From an uncultured Methanosarcinales archaeon (GTDB lineage Archaea > Halobacteriota > Methanosarcinia > Methanotrichales > Methanotrichaceae), in NCBI GenBank assembly GCA_937864385.1, contig CALMJN010000045.1:1-10057 (forward strand): a stretch of 10,057 nt of DNA, written 5' to 3'. Below are positions 1 through 6,734 of the stretch, one piece after another. The notes under the pieces were generated by a model that was given only the letters and a program-made list of their open reading frames with translations, searched no databases and had not been told where the DNA came from. A program made the position numbers and the translations under genes. Positions within the stretch are counted from its first letter, which is position 1. The number at the start of each line of letters is the position of its first letter.

Positions 1-66
1 TAATTGATATGTCGCCTGATATCCTTGAAGTATGGTTTGTGCAATGCGAATCTCGCAATTAAGGCC

Positions 67-576
67 TTATCTCAAAGGCTGTTCAGATCCCCTGACCGCC
101 TCATCCAGCGCCCCTTTCAGCTTCCTGTAAGTTGCCTCCAGACCCTCCGATATCACCCTGGTGTCGGAGAGCACGGGCATGAAGTTGGTATCCCCATTCC
201 AGCGAGGCACGATGTGCAGATGGAGGTGATCGGCAATGCCCGCTCCCCCCACCTGGCCCATGTTGATGCCCAGGTTGAAGCCGTCCGGGCGCATCACCCT
301 TTTCAGCAGATCAACGCACATGGCGGCAAGCTGCATCATCTCCTGCTGCTCTTCCGCCTGCCAGCCGGCGAGGCTGGCGGTATGCCGGTAGGGGACCACC
401 ATCATATGGCCGTTGTTGTAAGGATATGCATTCAGCATCACAAAATTGTGCCTGCCCTTGTAGAGGATGAAGTTCTCCGCATCCTTATCCTGCCCGGGCT
501 TGTCGCAGAATATGCATCCTTCCGGCTTCTTGCCAAGGATGTAGTCTATCCTCCAGGGCGCCCACAGTCTCTCCAT
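67..576 (-). CDS. HIT-family (histidine triad) nucleotide hydrolase/transferase
   Basis: This 169-residue protein is a complete HIT-domain protein of the Ap4A phosphorylase/adenylyltransferase-like branch; such enzymes cleave or transfer nucleoside phosphates through a nucleotidyl-histidine. The signature HLHLHIVPRW is at residues 117-126, with the triad at H117, H119 and H121. The N-terminus MERLWAPWRIDYI and the CIFC pair (C21, C24) are typical of this branch; C21/C24 with H65 and H117 may bind zinc as in relatives (inference). The start is ATG at 574-576, with a strong Shine-Dalgarno GGAGG (plus-strand 584-588) 7 nt upstream. It is the last gene of the leftward operon, 64 nt after purN. 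The exact substrate cannot be read from sequence. The 66 bases beyond its stop hold no gene. Confidence 0.93.
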   Translation of the reverse strand: MERLWAPWRIDYILGKKPEGCIFCDKPGQDKDAENFILYKGRHNFVMLNAYPYNNGHMMVVPYRHTASLAGWQAEEQQEMMQLAAMCVDLLKRVMRPDGFNLGINMGQVGGAGIADHLHLHIVPRWNGDTNFMPVLSDTRVISEGLEATYRKLKGALDEAVRGSEQPLR

Positions 577-613
577 AGTCTATCCTCCCTCTCTAATCTA
601 TTATTCCTCTCTT

Positions 614-655
614 CTGCTACTCTCTCTGCCACTATTACTGCTACTCTCTCTGCCA
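614..655. repeat. Imperfect 24-bp tandem duplication over the purN stop codon
   Basis: The 18-mer CTGCTACTCTCTCTGCCA occurs at 614-631 and again at 638-655, a 24-nt period with CTATTA between. Read on the minus strand, the second copy contains the last codons and TAG stop of purN, and the first copy lies just downstream in the purN-HIT gap. The downstream copy would again read WQRE and stop in the same frame, so the duplication carries a spare stop codon. It probably arose by slippage in this purine-rich stretch (inference). Confidence 0.75.
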
Positions 656-1258
656 GATGATCCTTCTGCCCTCAATTCTGGGATTTCCCTCTATAAACAT
701 CCTTATTGCCCGCGGGTAGGCTTTATACTCCGCCCTCTGGATTCTGGCTTTCAGGCTCTCGCGATCGTCATCCTGCCGCACCGGCACAGGATGCTGGTAG
801 ACTATGGGGCCGTGGTCCACATCCTCGTCCACCACATGTACCGTGGTCCCGGTCCACTTAACCCCCCACTCTAAAGCCTGGGAGAAGGCGTCCAGGCCCG
901 GGAAGGAGGGAAGAAGGGCGGGATGGATGTTGAGGATCCTATTTTTATAATGACGGACGAAATCGGGAGAGAGGATCCTCATGTAGCCGGTAAGCACAAC
1001 CAGATCCACTCCCGCCTGATCCAGCCTGTCCATGAGACGCAGGTCATACTCCTGGCGGGACAGCCCGGAAGGATCGATGAACTCATGGCAGACGGAGAAC
1101 TCTTCCGCGATTCTTAGCGCTCCCGCTTCGGGCTGGTCCGCCAGCACCACTGCCACCCTTCCCGGCAGCCAGCCCTCCCGCTCCGCCCGGAGGATGTAAC
1201 GCAGGTTCTCTCCCCTTCCCGAGGATATGACCCCCAGATTAGCCCTCTTATTCGTCAA
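641..1258 (-). CDS. purN: Phosphoribosylglycinamide formyltransferase (PurN family)
   Basis: This 205-residue protein is a formyl-THF-type hydrolase/transferase-fold enzyme; PurN transfers a formyl group to GAR in step 3 of purine synthesis. Visible motifs are the N-terminal loop SSGRGENLR (12-20), GYMRILSPDFV (91-101), NIHPALLPSFPG (110-121) and DEDVDHGPI (144-152). The catalytic residues equivalent to E. coli N106, H108 and D144 are present as N110, H112 and D148. The length matches the family. One oddity is Glu in GRGENL where PurN usually has Ser (GxGSN) at the phosphate-binding loop, so the substrate may differ or the loop is a lineage variant. The start is TTG (1256-1258), supported by GAGGGT at 1264-1269, 5 nt upstream; no ATG fits. 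It lies 31 nt after bud32 in the same operon. Confidence 0.88.
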   Translation of the reverse strand: MTNKRANLGVISSGRGENLRYILRAEREGWLPGRVAVVLADQPEAGALRIAEEFSVCHEFIDPSGLSRQEYDLRLMDRLDQAGVDLVVLTGYMRILSPDFVRHYKNRILNIHPALLPSFPGLDAFSQALEWGVKWTGTTVHVVDEDVDHGPIVYQHPVPVRQDDDRESLKARIQRAEYKAYPRAIRMFIEGNPRIEGRRIIWQRE

Positions 1259-1263
1259 ATCTT

Positions 1264-1269
1264 ACCCTC
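1264..1269 (-). promoter_or_regulatory. Shine-Dalgarno site deciding the TTG start of purN
   Basis: On the minus strand GAGGGT lies 5 nt upstream of the TTG codon at 1256-1258. The downstream sequence reads straight into the conserved first beta strand and SSGRG loop of PurN, so this TTG is the best start. Confidence 0.55.
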
Positions 1270-1289
1270 TGTCATAGCCCGCCGTTTCA

Positions 1290-1862
1290 TCAAAGGTATC
1301 TCCCCCGCGCCTTTATCTCCTTAACCCTCTGCAAAACCGCCTCGGCCTGGGGATTGGTTTTCATGTACCCGGCCACAAAAGCCTCCATCAGCTCACGAGG
1401 CCGGTCGTGGGTGCTCTCCAGGGTCTGAAAGTAGACATGGACATCCACTCCCTGCGCCTCCACGGTTTTCTCATAAAAAGAGAGCCCGAAGTCGATAAGA
1501 CAGATCCTGCCCCGGGACAGGATCATATTGGAGGTGGTCAGGTCACCATGGATGATCCCCCCACGATGCAGCCTTCCCACCGTCTCCCCCACCATCCGGG
1601 ATAGATCAGGGCTGATGATATCCTTTAATTTCTCTCCCTCGATCCTCTCCATCTTAAGCTCAAAACGGGTTACGTCGCTGATGATGGGTGTCAAGACCCC
1701 CAGCCTTCTCGCCTCTGAGGTAATCCTGGCCTCACGCAGTGTTCTTTCCGTCCTGATCCTGCTGTCCAGCTCCGGCTGACGGTAGCTCTTGGCCGGCCGG
1801 CTCTTTTTAACCGTATCCCCAACCAGGGTGATGACAGCTTCAGCTCCTCTGCCTATCTCCAT
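1290..1862 (-). CDS. bud32: Bud32-type KEOPS-associated serine/threonine kinase/ATPase
   Basis: This 190-residue small kinase without a C-terminal lobe extension matches archaeal Bud32, the KEOPS subunit that supports Kae1 in making tRNA t6A. It has the nucleotide loop GRGAEAVI (4-11), the family stretch KSYRQPELD (25-33) with RTEREARI-like residues after it, the catalytic HGDLTTSN (105-112; D107, N112), the DFG motif in LIDFGLSF (122-129; D124) and the C-terminal RGRY tail. All kinase residues look intact. I chose the ATG at 1860-1862 because MEIGRGAEAV is the usual family start; an upstream ATG at 1904 would add 14 unrelated residues. The start overlaps the DUF1786 stop by 10 nt, implying translational coupling. 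In many euryarchaea Bud32 is fused to Kae1; here it stands alone and no kae1 is visible in the window. Confidence 0.9.
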   Translation of the reverse strand: MEIGRGAEAVITLVGDTVKKSRPAKSYRQPELDSRIRTERTLREARITSEARRLGVLTPIISDVTRFELKMERIEGEKLKDIISPDLSRMVGETVGRLHRGGIIHGDLTTSNMILSRGRICLIDFGLSFYEKTVEAQGVDVHVYFQTLESTHDRPRELMEAFVAGYMKTNPQAEAVLQRVKEIKARGRYL

Positions 1863-2890
1863 AACTCTTCTCTCTTTTTCCAGGCCTCCAGCAGGCCAAT
1901 GCATCCGGTGATCATCATATCTCCTCCGGGGGAGGCAGCCACTGCTCCTGGGACCGCTCCGCAGGAGAGAAAGCTCTGCCGGCGGGGTCCGGTGACCAGG
2001 ATCTTCTCCACCTTGCCGGGGACGCTCTCCACATATGCTCCGTGGCCGCCATCCTGAAAGACCTCGCTGCTTTTAATTGTTCCCTGGCATAGCTCCCGGA
2101 CCAGATGGCGCAGTTTTTCCGGGGACAGCTCCGAGGTATGATGCTCGAAGATGCCTGTGATCCGTCCCGCCGCCAGCACCGCAGCCACGGTATGGCCGTT
2201 TCCGAAATTTATAACCAGAGCCGGCCTTTCATCGTCCAGTTCCAGGGCCGCGCCAAAGAGCGCAGCGGGGCCGGTGTCCATGAGCAACGGCCGAAATCCC
2301 GCCTCTTTGAGCATGCCATGCACAGCCAGCATACGGGTCATATTCCGGGGAGGATCTCTATAAGCGAAATCCTTTAAACTGCCCCCGGATCGGATGGCCT
2401 GGGCCAGGCACTCAAAGCGGTATAGGCGGTTGGATTTATGGGGGGAAAAGCCGTGATCCTGCACCGCCACAGCAATGTCTTGAGGCAGATCGAGATCAAA
2501 CAGGGCAAAAGCTTTCTTGAGGGCGGCTATATCGATGTCTCCCGTCTCCACCTTCAGGGCTTGAGAGGGGGGCTCATCGCAGATGACGATCCCTAAAGCA
2601 GCCGCCTTCTCCAGATCATCGTTGATTGTCGCCGCGGCGGTGGGAGTGGCAGACACCCCCAGCCCTGCTGCCAGATGCCATCTCACTGCTGCTGTGGAAG
2701 AGCCGCCGCCCATGGTCGGGCCGCATAGAAAGACATCTCTGCCCATCATCCTGGCCCGATTGATTTTGTTTCCCACCAGAGATGTCTGGCTGGGGAGGAT
2801 CATCTTGGTCGAGCCCTCCAGGGGCACCTCCTGATCATAGAGCAGAATGTCCTGGGTCCCTGCCCCTACATCGATAGCCAAAAGCGACAT
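1853..2890 (-). CDS. DUF1786 family protein, ASKHA-like fold
   Basis: This 345-residue protein is recognised as DUF1786, a mostly archaeal family labelled in databases as putative pyruvate formate-lyase activating enzyme, a label I would not trust because no CxxxCxxC radical-SAM motif is seen. The sequence has ASKHA-like (actin/hexokinase/acetate kinase) glycine loops: AIDVGAGTQD (5-14), DTGPAALFGA (205-214), INFGNGHTVAAVL (227-239) and LVTGPRR (298-304), which suggests ATP binding. The chosen start is the ATG at 2888-2890, directly before the first beta strand. An upstream ATG at 2947 would add 19 residues without homology-like character, leave 5 nt to moaB and cover the promoter. It is the first gene of the leftward operon and overlaps bud32 by 10 nt. 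The biochemical role is unknown. Confidence 0.82.
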   Translation of the reverse strand: MSLLAIDVGAGTQDILLYDQEVPLEGSTKMILPSQTSLVGNKINRARMMGRDVFLCGPTMGGGSSTAAVRWHLAAGLGVSATPTAAATINDDLEKAAALGIVICDEPPSQALKVETGDIDIAALKKAFALFDLDLPQDIAVAVQDHGFSPHKSNRLYRFECLAQAIRSGGSLKDFAYRDPPRNMTRMLAVHGMLKEAGFRPLLMDTGPAALFGAALELDDERPALVINFGNGHTVAAVLAAGRITGIFEHHTSELSPEKLRHLVRELCQGTIKSSEVFQDGGHGAYVESVPGKVEKILVTGPRRQSFLSCGAVPGAVAASPGGDMMITGCIGLLEAWKKREELWR

Positions 2891-2917
2891 GGTTTGTATG
2901 TATCCCGCATTCATGGG

Positions 2918-2928
2918 AAAAATTTTAT
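2918..2928. promoter_or_regulatory. Shared TATA-like box of the divergent moaB and DUF1786 genes
   Basis: AAAAATTTTAT is the only AT-rich element in the 62-nt gap and reads as a TATA-like box on both strands. An archaeal start about 25 nt downstream of its centre would fall near 2950 for moaB (ATG 2953) and near 2898 for DUF1786 (ATG 2890). Both transcripts would then be leaderless or nearly so, consistent with the lack of a good Shine-Dalgarno at either start. Positions of the start sites are inferred. Confidence 0.5.
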
Positions 2929-2952
2929 CCTCAGCCTTCCCATCCATCTGGC

Positions 2953-3426
2953 ATGATCATAGATGTGGTGGTCGCGAGCACATCCCGCTATGCCCGCTTC
3001 GGATCAGCCAGAAGCCCGGAGGAGGCGGATGATCTTTCCGGCCAACTGATCCTGGAGAGGATAAAGGCAGCCGGACATACCGCTCGCTATGCACTTCTCC
3101 CCGACGGTCTTGGCCTGAGGCAGGCAGCGGAGAAGAGCAACGCCGATGCCCTTATCTTCTGCGGCGGAACCGGCCTCACCAAATCCGACCTTACCCTGGA
3201 GGCACTGGAACCCCTATTTGAGAAGAGCCTTCCCGGATTTGGAGAGATCTTTCGATATAGAAGCCTGGAGGAGGTGGGATACCGGGCCATGCTCACAAGA
3301 GCGGCAGCAGGGGTTTACCATGGCCGGCCCATATTCTGCCTCCCCGGCTCTCCGGGTGCGGCTCGACTGGGCATGGATCTTATCCTGCCGGAATTAGGAC
3401 ATATCATTGGGCATATAAGGGAATAA
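2953..3426 (+). CDS. moaB: Molybdenum cofactor biosynthesis protein, MoaB/Mog family
   Basis: This 157-residue protein has the MoaB/Mog/MPT-binding fold, which in Mog-type members adenylylates molybdopterin before metal insertion. Motifs seen are the N-terminal strand VVVASTSRY (5-13), DDLSGQLI helix (26-33), the GGTGLTKSDLTLEAL block (71-85) with the conserved Asp at 79 and Thr at 81, PGFGEIFR (94-101) and LPGSPGAARLGMDLILPE (130-147). The length is normal. It is transcribed away from the DUF1786 operon, with its ATG 62 nt from that gene's start, and probably from the shared AT-rich box. Molybdenum or tungsten enzymes such as formylmethanofuran dehydrogenase need this cofactor in methanogens, so the gene fits the host. 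Assignment as MoaB rather than MogA is by size and archaeal custom. Confidence 0.9.
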   Translation: MIIDVVVASTSRYARFGSARSPEEADDLSGQLILERIKAAGHTARYALLPDGLGLRQAAEKSNADALIFCGGTGLTKSDLTLEALEPLFEKSLPGFGEIFRYRSLEEVGYRAMLTRAAAGVYHGRPIFCLPGSPGAARLGMDLILPELGHIIGHIRE

Positions 3427-3476
3427 TATGAAAAAATAATATTGATTGCATTAAATATTCTTCGTGCGCAGTAGCC

Positions 3477-3484
3477 TTTTATAT
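3477..3484 (+). promoter_or_regulatory. TATA box candidate for the CBS/RNA ligase operon
   Basis: TTTTATAT lies in the 107-nt gap between moaB and the first CBS gene and resembles the archaeal TTTATATA box. A start about 25 nt downstream (near 3506) gives a leader of roughly 28 nt that includes GGGGGA at 3518-3523, 10 nt before the ATG at 3534. A second AT-rich run, ATATAAA at 3504-3510, would instead place the start at the ATG itself. The rest of the gap shows no gene or hairpin I can support. Confidence 0.5.
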
Positions 3485-3533
3485 GATTAGCACTCTGGTA
3501 AGGATATAAAGCTATCCGGGGGAAGATTGGCCA

Positions 3534-4088
3534 ATGGAGACGGAGATTCCAGTGCGAGATATAATGACCCGACCGGTTATCACGGCCGGTGCCGACTTGG
3601 ACATATTAAGCGCTGCCAAGAAGATGGGCTCGGCCAATGTGGGCAGCCTGATCATAACTGCCGAAGGCAATACCATAGGCATTTTAACCGAAAGAGACCT
3701 GGTCAAGAAGATCCTGGCCGAGGGAAAAGATCCCCGTGCTGTCAAGATAGCTGAGATCATGAGCTCTCCAGTTGTCTCCATTGAACCTGATGCCAGCCTA
3801 CGCGAAGCTGCAGCCCTGATGCTTCGCTCCGGAGTAAAACGGCTGCCGGTTATAGCCAACGGAAGGCTGGTGGGGATAATCACAGATACCGATCTGGCCT
3901 CGGGCTCCTCTGTAGGCATGAACGATATTTTAAGCGACCTATTGGAGATGCACCGGGAGAGCGTTCACTTTGAAACGCCCCAGGGACTGACAAGGGGCAT
4001 ATGCGAGGTTTGCGGCATGCTATCCGATTCCCTGGAGAACGTTGATGGGCAACTGCTCTGCTGGAGCTGCAGGGACGGGAAAAGATAG
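3534..4088 (+). CDS. CBS-domain pair with C-terminal zinc ribbon
   Basis: This 184-residue protein has two CBS motifs forming one Bateman module (about 6-62 and 72-126) and a C-terminal zinc ribbon with CEVC at 157-160 and CWSC at 176-179. Both CBS motifs keep the ribose-contact signature (GILTERD 49-55, GIITDTD 114-120), so an adenine nucleotide or related ligand is likely bound. There is no catalytic domain. It heads the five-gene CBS cluster and is separated by 32 nt from the next gene. The zinc ribbon could contact RNA, DNA or a partner protein, making this a candidate regulatory output of the cluster (inference). The ATG start has a G-rich GGGGGA 10 nt upstream. Confidence 0.9.
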   Translation: METEIPVRDIMTRPVITAGADLDILSAAKKMGSANVGSLIITAEGNTIGILTERDLVKKILAEGKDPRAVKIAEIMSSPVVSIEPDASLREAAALMLRSGVKRLPVIANGRLVGIITDTDLASGSSVGMNDILSDLLEMHRESVHFETPQGLTRGICEVCGMLSDSLENVDGQLLCWSCRDGKR

Positions 4089-4107
4089 AATATAATCGCT
4101 GGACCGC

Positions 4108-4112
4108 GGAGG
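4108..4112 (+). promoter_or_regulatory. Shine-Dalgarno site deciding a TTG start
   Basis: GGAGG lies 8 nt upstream of the TTG at 4121-4123. The peptide from that TTG, MLVEDIMSRDPLYV, aligns with the usual first residues of a CBS motif (VKDIM...), so the TTG is preferred over internal ATG codons. Confidence 0.6.
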
Positions 4113-4120
4113 AATCGCAT

Positions 4121-4897
4121 TTGTTAGTCGAAGACATTATGTCCAGAGATCCTCTCTACGTCGAGGATTCCACATATCTCACCAAAGCGCGTCAGATTAT
4201 CAGAGACAATCATGTACGCGGATTGCCGGTACTGAGCAACAAGGGCACCGTCCTGGGGATTGTCACCAACCAGGATATGCTGAGAGTGACCTCGACCAAG
4301 TCAAATGTGACTGTGTCCGGTTATGTGGTCTCGGTTCCCACTGTGACTGGAAAGATGCCAGTTCTAGATGCCGCCAAACTTATGCTCAGAGAAAAGAAGG
4401 GTCTCCTTCCGGTCATCGAGTCCGAGGAAAAACCGGTGCTCAAGGGTGTTGTGAGCCTTTTGGACGTGTTTATGAACATCGATTTGGAGAGAATTCCTGA
4501 GAAACAGGTATTGGAGATCATGACCACCAAGGTTGTAACCACTCGCCCCGATGATCACATAACCAGGATCTGGGATCTCATGATCGAGGAGGACTTCACC
4601 GGCCTTCCCGTGGTCAAGGACGACAGGACAATAGGGATGATCACCAGATTTGATATGCTGAAAGGCACGGCCAGGATAGGTAAAGAGAGTGAGAGAAGGC
4701 CTTCGGACTCGATGCAGATGCCTGTAGAGAAATTTATGAGCACGCCGCTATACAGCGTAAAGCCTGAAGATAGCGTGTGCTCGGTCATAGAGCTTATGCT
4801 CAAGCATGACGTTGGCAGGATGTCTGTGGTAGACGATGGAATGCTGGTGGGAATTGTGGACAGAAATGATCTGATAAAATGCTACCTTGGTGAGTGA
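4121..4897 (+). CDS. Four-CBS-motif protein (second of cluster)
   Basis: This 258-residue protein is made only of CBS motifs, about 3-56, 66-120, 130-184 and 200-256, i.e. two Bateman modules. The ribose-contact segments are GIVTNQD, GVVSLLD, GMITRFD and GIVDRND; in the last the usual Thr/Ser is Asp. CBS modules bind AMP, ADP, ATP or related ligands and usually regulate a partner protein or domain; none is fused here. The start is TTG with GGAGG 8 nt upstream. The stop TGA at 4895-4897 is two bases before the preferred ATG of the next gene, so the two are almost certainly co-translated. Older annotations call such proteins IMP dehydrogenase-related, but the catalytic barrel is absent. Confidence 0.9.
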   Translation: MLVEDIMSRDPLYVEDSTYLTKARQIIRDNHVRGLPVLSNKGTVLGIVTNQDMLRVTSTKSNVTVSGYVVSVPTVTGKMPVLDAAKLMLREKKGLLPVIESEEKPVLKGVVSLLDVFMNIDLERIPEKQVLEIMTTKVVTTRPDDHITRIWDLMIEEDFTGLPVVKDDRTIGMITRFDMLKGTARIGKESERRPSDSMQMPVEKFMSTPLYSVKPEDSVCSVIELMLKHDVGRMSVVDDGMLVGIVDRNDLIKCYLGE

Positions 4898-4899
4898 AG

Positions 4900-5877
4900 A
4901 TGAGCAAAGGACCAATGACGGGAAAGGATGTAACCAGGATTCCCCAAAAGAGCGATCGAATGCCTGTTGCCCCTGGATCGGGGGAGAGAGCGCCCCTTCA
5001 ATTCGACTCCAGAAATGCCAAGAGGGCGAGCAATGTGGTGGGAGTGGCATCGCCGGATGTGGTCACCGTGCCGCCTACCACCACCATCATGGGCGCCATA
5101 AAGACCATGATATTCTACGGCTTCTCCCGGCTGCCCATAGCCGATCCCGGCACCAAGAGGCTGATAGGATTTGTCACCTCGGTCGATGTAGTTGATTTCC
5201 TGGGAGGAGGGCTGCGGCATAATCTCCTGGCCGAGAAGTATGGAGGAAACATCTACACCGCCATAAACGCCGACATCAGAGACATCATGAGCACCAATCT
5301 CACCTATGCCGACGACAAGGCCTCATTAAATGACGTACTGAAGCTGATGTACGAGAGAAATGTGGGAGGCCTGCCCATATTGGACGATGATCTCCGGATC
5401 AAGGCCATAATCACCGAAGAGGATTTCGTGCGCTTCTGCCGCGGCCTGGATACTGGGCTGGATGTGGAGTCATTCATGAGCCCCAATGTGGTGACCGCTC
5501 CCGCTCAGACCACCATCGAGAAGATGACCAGGATGATCATCCAGAAGGGATTTCGGCGCATGCCGGTGGTCCAGGACGGAGTGCTGATGGGCATGGTCAC
5601 CGCATCGGATATAATGAAGTATCTGGGTGGAGGAGAGGCCTTCCAGAAGGTCATCACCGGCGATGTCACCGAGGTCATGAAGCAGCCCATAAAAAGCCTT
5701 ATAAAGAGGAGCCTTCTGGCCACAGAGAGGAAGGCTGACCTGGGCCAAGCAGCCAGGAAGATGATGGATAACGACATCGGATCTCTGCCGGTCATGGACC
5801 GGGGGTCTTTGGCCGGCATTCTGACTGAGAGAGACTACGTAAGAGCTTTGGCCGAGAACAGAGGAATTCTACCATGA
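4900..5877 (+). CDS. Four-CBS-motif protein with N-terminal extension (third of cluster)
   Basis: This is a 325-residue protein with four CBS motifs at about 47-100, 125-180, 188-243 and 255-319, after a 45-residue polar, basic, probably disordered extension rich in Lys, Arg, Pro and Gly. All four motifs retain the ribose Asp (GFVTSVD, AIITEED, GMVTASD, GILTERD), so this member appears best equipped for nucleotide binding. I chose ATG 4900 because GGTGAG (4889-4894) is 5 nt upstream; a GTG at 4894 overlapping the previous stop is the alternative and adds two residues. Its stop overlaps the next start as ATGA. There is no catalytic domain or membrane segment. The target it regulates is unknown. 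Confidence 0.89.
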   Translation: MSKGPMTGKDVTRIPQKSDRMPVAPGSGERAPLQFDSRNAKRASNVVGVASPDVVTVPPTTTIMGAIKTMIFYGFSRLPIADPGTKRLIGFVTSVDVVDFLGGGLRHNLLAEKYGGNIYTAINADIRDIMSTNLTYADDKASLNDVLKLMYERNVGGLPILDDDLRIKAIITEEDFVRFCRGLDTGLDVESFMSPNVVTAPAQTTIEKMTRMIIQKGFRRMPVVQDGVLMGMVTASDIMKYLGGGEAFQKVITGDVTEVMKQPIKSLIKRSLLATERKADLGQAARKMMDNDIGSLPVMDRGSLAGILTERDYVRALAENRGILP

Positions 5878-6734
5878 TCATAAAAAAAGTCAAAGACTAC
5901 ATGAACGCTCCCATATATGTCATCGAGCGAAATGAGCCCATACAGAGAGCCCGGAATCTGATGTTCAAGTACGGCATCGGCAGGCTGCCGGTGATGGATG
6001 AGGGACGTCTGGTGGGCATTGTCACCAAATACGATATCACTAACCGGCTCAACCAGGCCGCGCCGGAGTGGCGCCGCAGGCCCATAGACAAGGTTCCCAT
6101 CCAGGTGGTTATGACCGAGAAGCCCATCACCATATTCCCCGATGCCACCATGCCCCAGGCGGCAGAGCTTCTCATTGAAAACAATATATCCGGGCTTCCC
6201 GTGGAGCGCGATAGCCAGATCGCGGGAATGATCACCTCCAGGGATATGATGAGATACTTCTCCGAGCAGGACATCAAGGCCACCGTGGGAGACCTCATGA
6301 CCAGGAATATCCTGGCGGTTCACCGCCACCATACCATAGGCCATGTCCTGGAGGAGATGAATGTGCAGGGGCAGAGCCGGGCTCTGGTCTACGAGGACAA
6401 TAACACACCTGTGGGCATTGTGACTCGCTCCGGCCTCACCTTTTCAGAGATCATGGGGCCGAAGGACGAGATGGAAACCAAGAACATCAAGATGACTCGA
6501 AAGGAGAGCCTTGCCGGCAGAAAGCAGTACCGCTATATCAAGCAGATGCCTTTTGTGGCCGAGGACATCATGACTGCGCCCATTTTCACCATTGGTGCGG
6601 AGGAGAAGGCGGTGGTCGCCAGCCATATGCTTGTCGAGAAAAGCATCATAGGAATGCCGGTGGTGGACAAGGATGAGGTAGTGGGCTACTTCTCTGCCGA
6701 TGAGATCATTGCTGAGATAGGGAGGTGGAAGTAA
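5874..6734 (+). CDS. Four-CBS-motif protein (fourth of cluster)
   Basis: This is a 286-residue protein with CBS motifs at about 5-58, 74-130, 136-192 and 227-283. The first two keep the ribose Asp (GIVTKYD, GMITSRD); the third and fourth have lost it (GIVTRSG, GYFSADE), so only the N-terminal module seems a canonical nucleotide site. A basic linker of about 34 residues, roughly 193-226 and rich in Lys and Arg, separates motifs three and four. The ATG overlaps the previous stop (ATGA) and is preceded by GAGGAA 7 nt upstream. The stop is immediately followed by the next start. No enzymatic domain is present. Confidence 0.89.
   Translation: MIIKKVKDYMNAPIYVIERNEPIQRARNLMFKYGIGRLPVMDEGRLVGIVTKYDITNRLNQAAPEWRRRPIDKVPIQVVMTEKPITIFPDATMPQAAELLIENNISGLPVERDSQIAGMITSRDMMRYFSEQDIKATVGDLMTRNILAVHRHHTIGHVLEEMNVQGQSRALVYEDNNTPVGIVTRSGLTFSEIMGPKDEMETKNIKMTRKESLAGRKQYRYIKQMPFVAEDIMTAPIFTIGAEEKAVVASHMLVEKSIIGMPVVDKDEVVGYFSADEIIAEIGRWK
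6721..6727 (+). promoter_or_regulatory. Strong Shine-Dalgarno inside the preceding CBS gene
   Basis: GGAGGTG, a near-perfect match to the 16S anti-Shine-Dalgarno, lies 7 nt before the ATG at 6735 and within the last codons of the preceding CBS gene. The two genes abut with no spacer, so the site allows efficient restart on one mRNA. Confidence 0.65.

Noticed and set aside
45-57. Small inverted repeat TGCGA-ATC-TCGCA after the HIT gene
   Set aside because: Only 5 bp of stem with a 3-nt loop and no T-tract; archaeal termination does not rely on such hairpins.
4-660. 218-codon open frame on the plus strand opposite the HIT gene
   Set aside because: It is antisense to a clear HIT protein with intact triad and ribosome site; the translated product has low-complexity and no recognisable domain.
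1853-2947. Longer DUF1786 with start at 2947
   Set aside because: It would leave 5 nt to moaB and bury the shared promoter; the extra 19 residues look non-conserved, and the ATG at 2890 begins exactly at the first beta strand.
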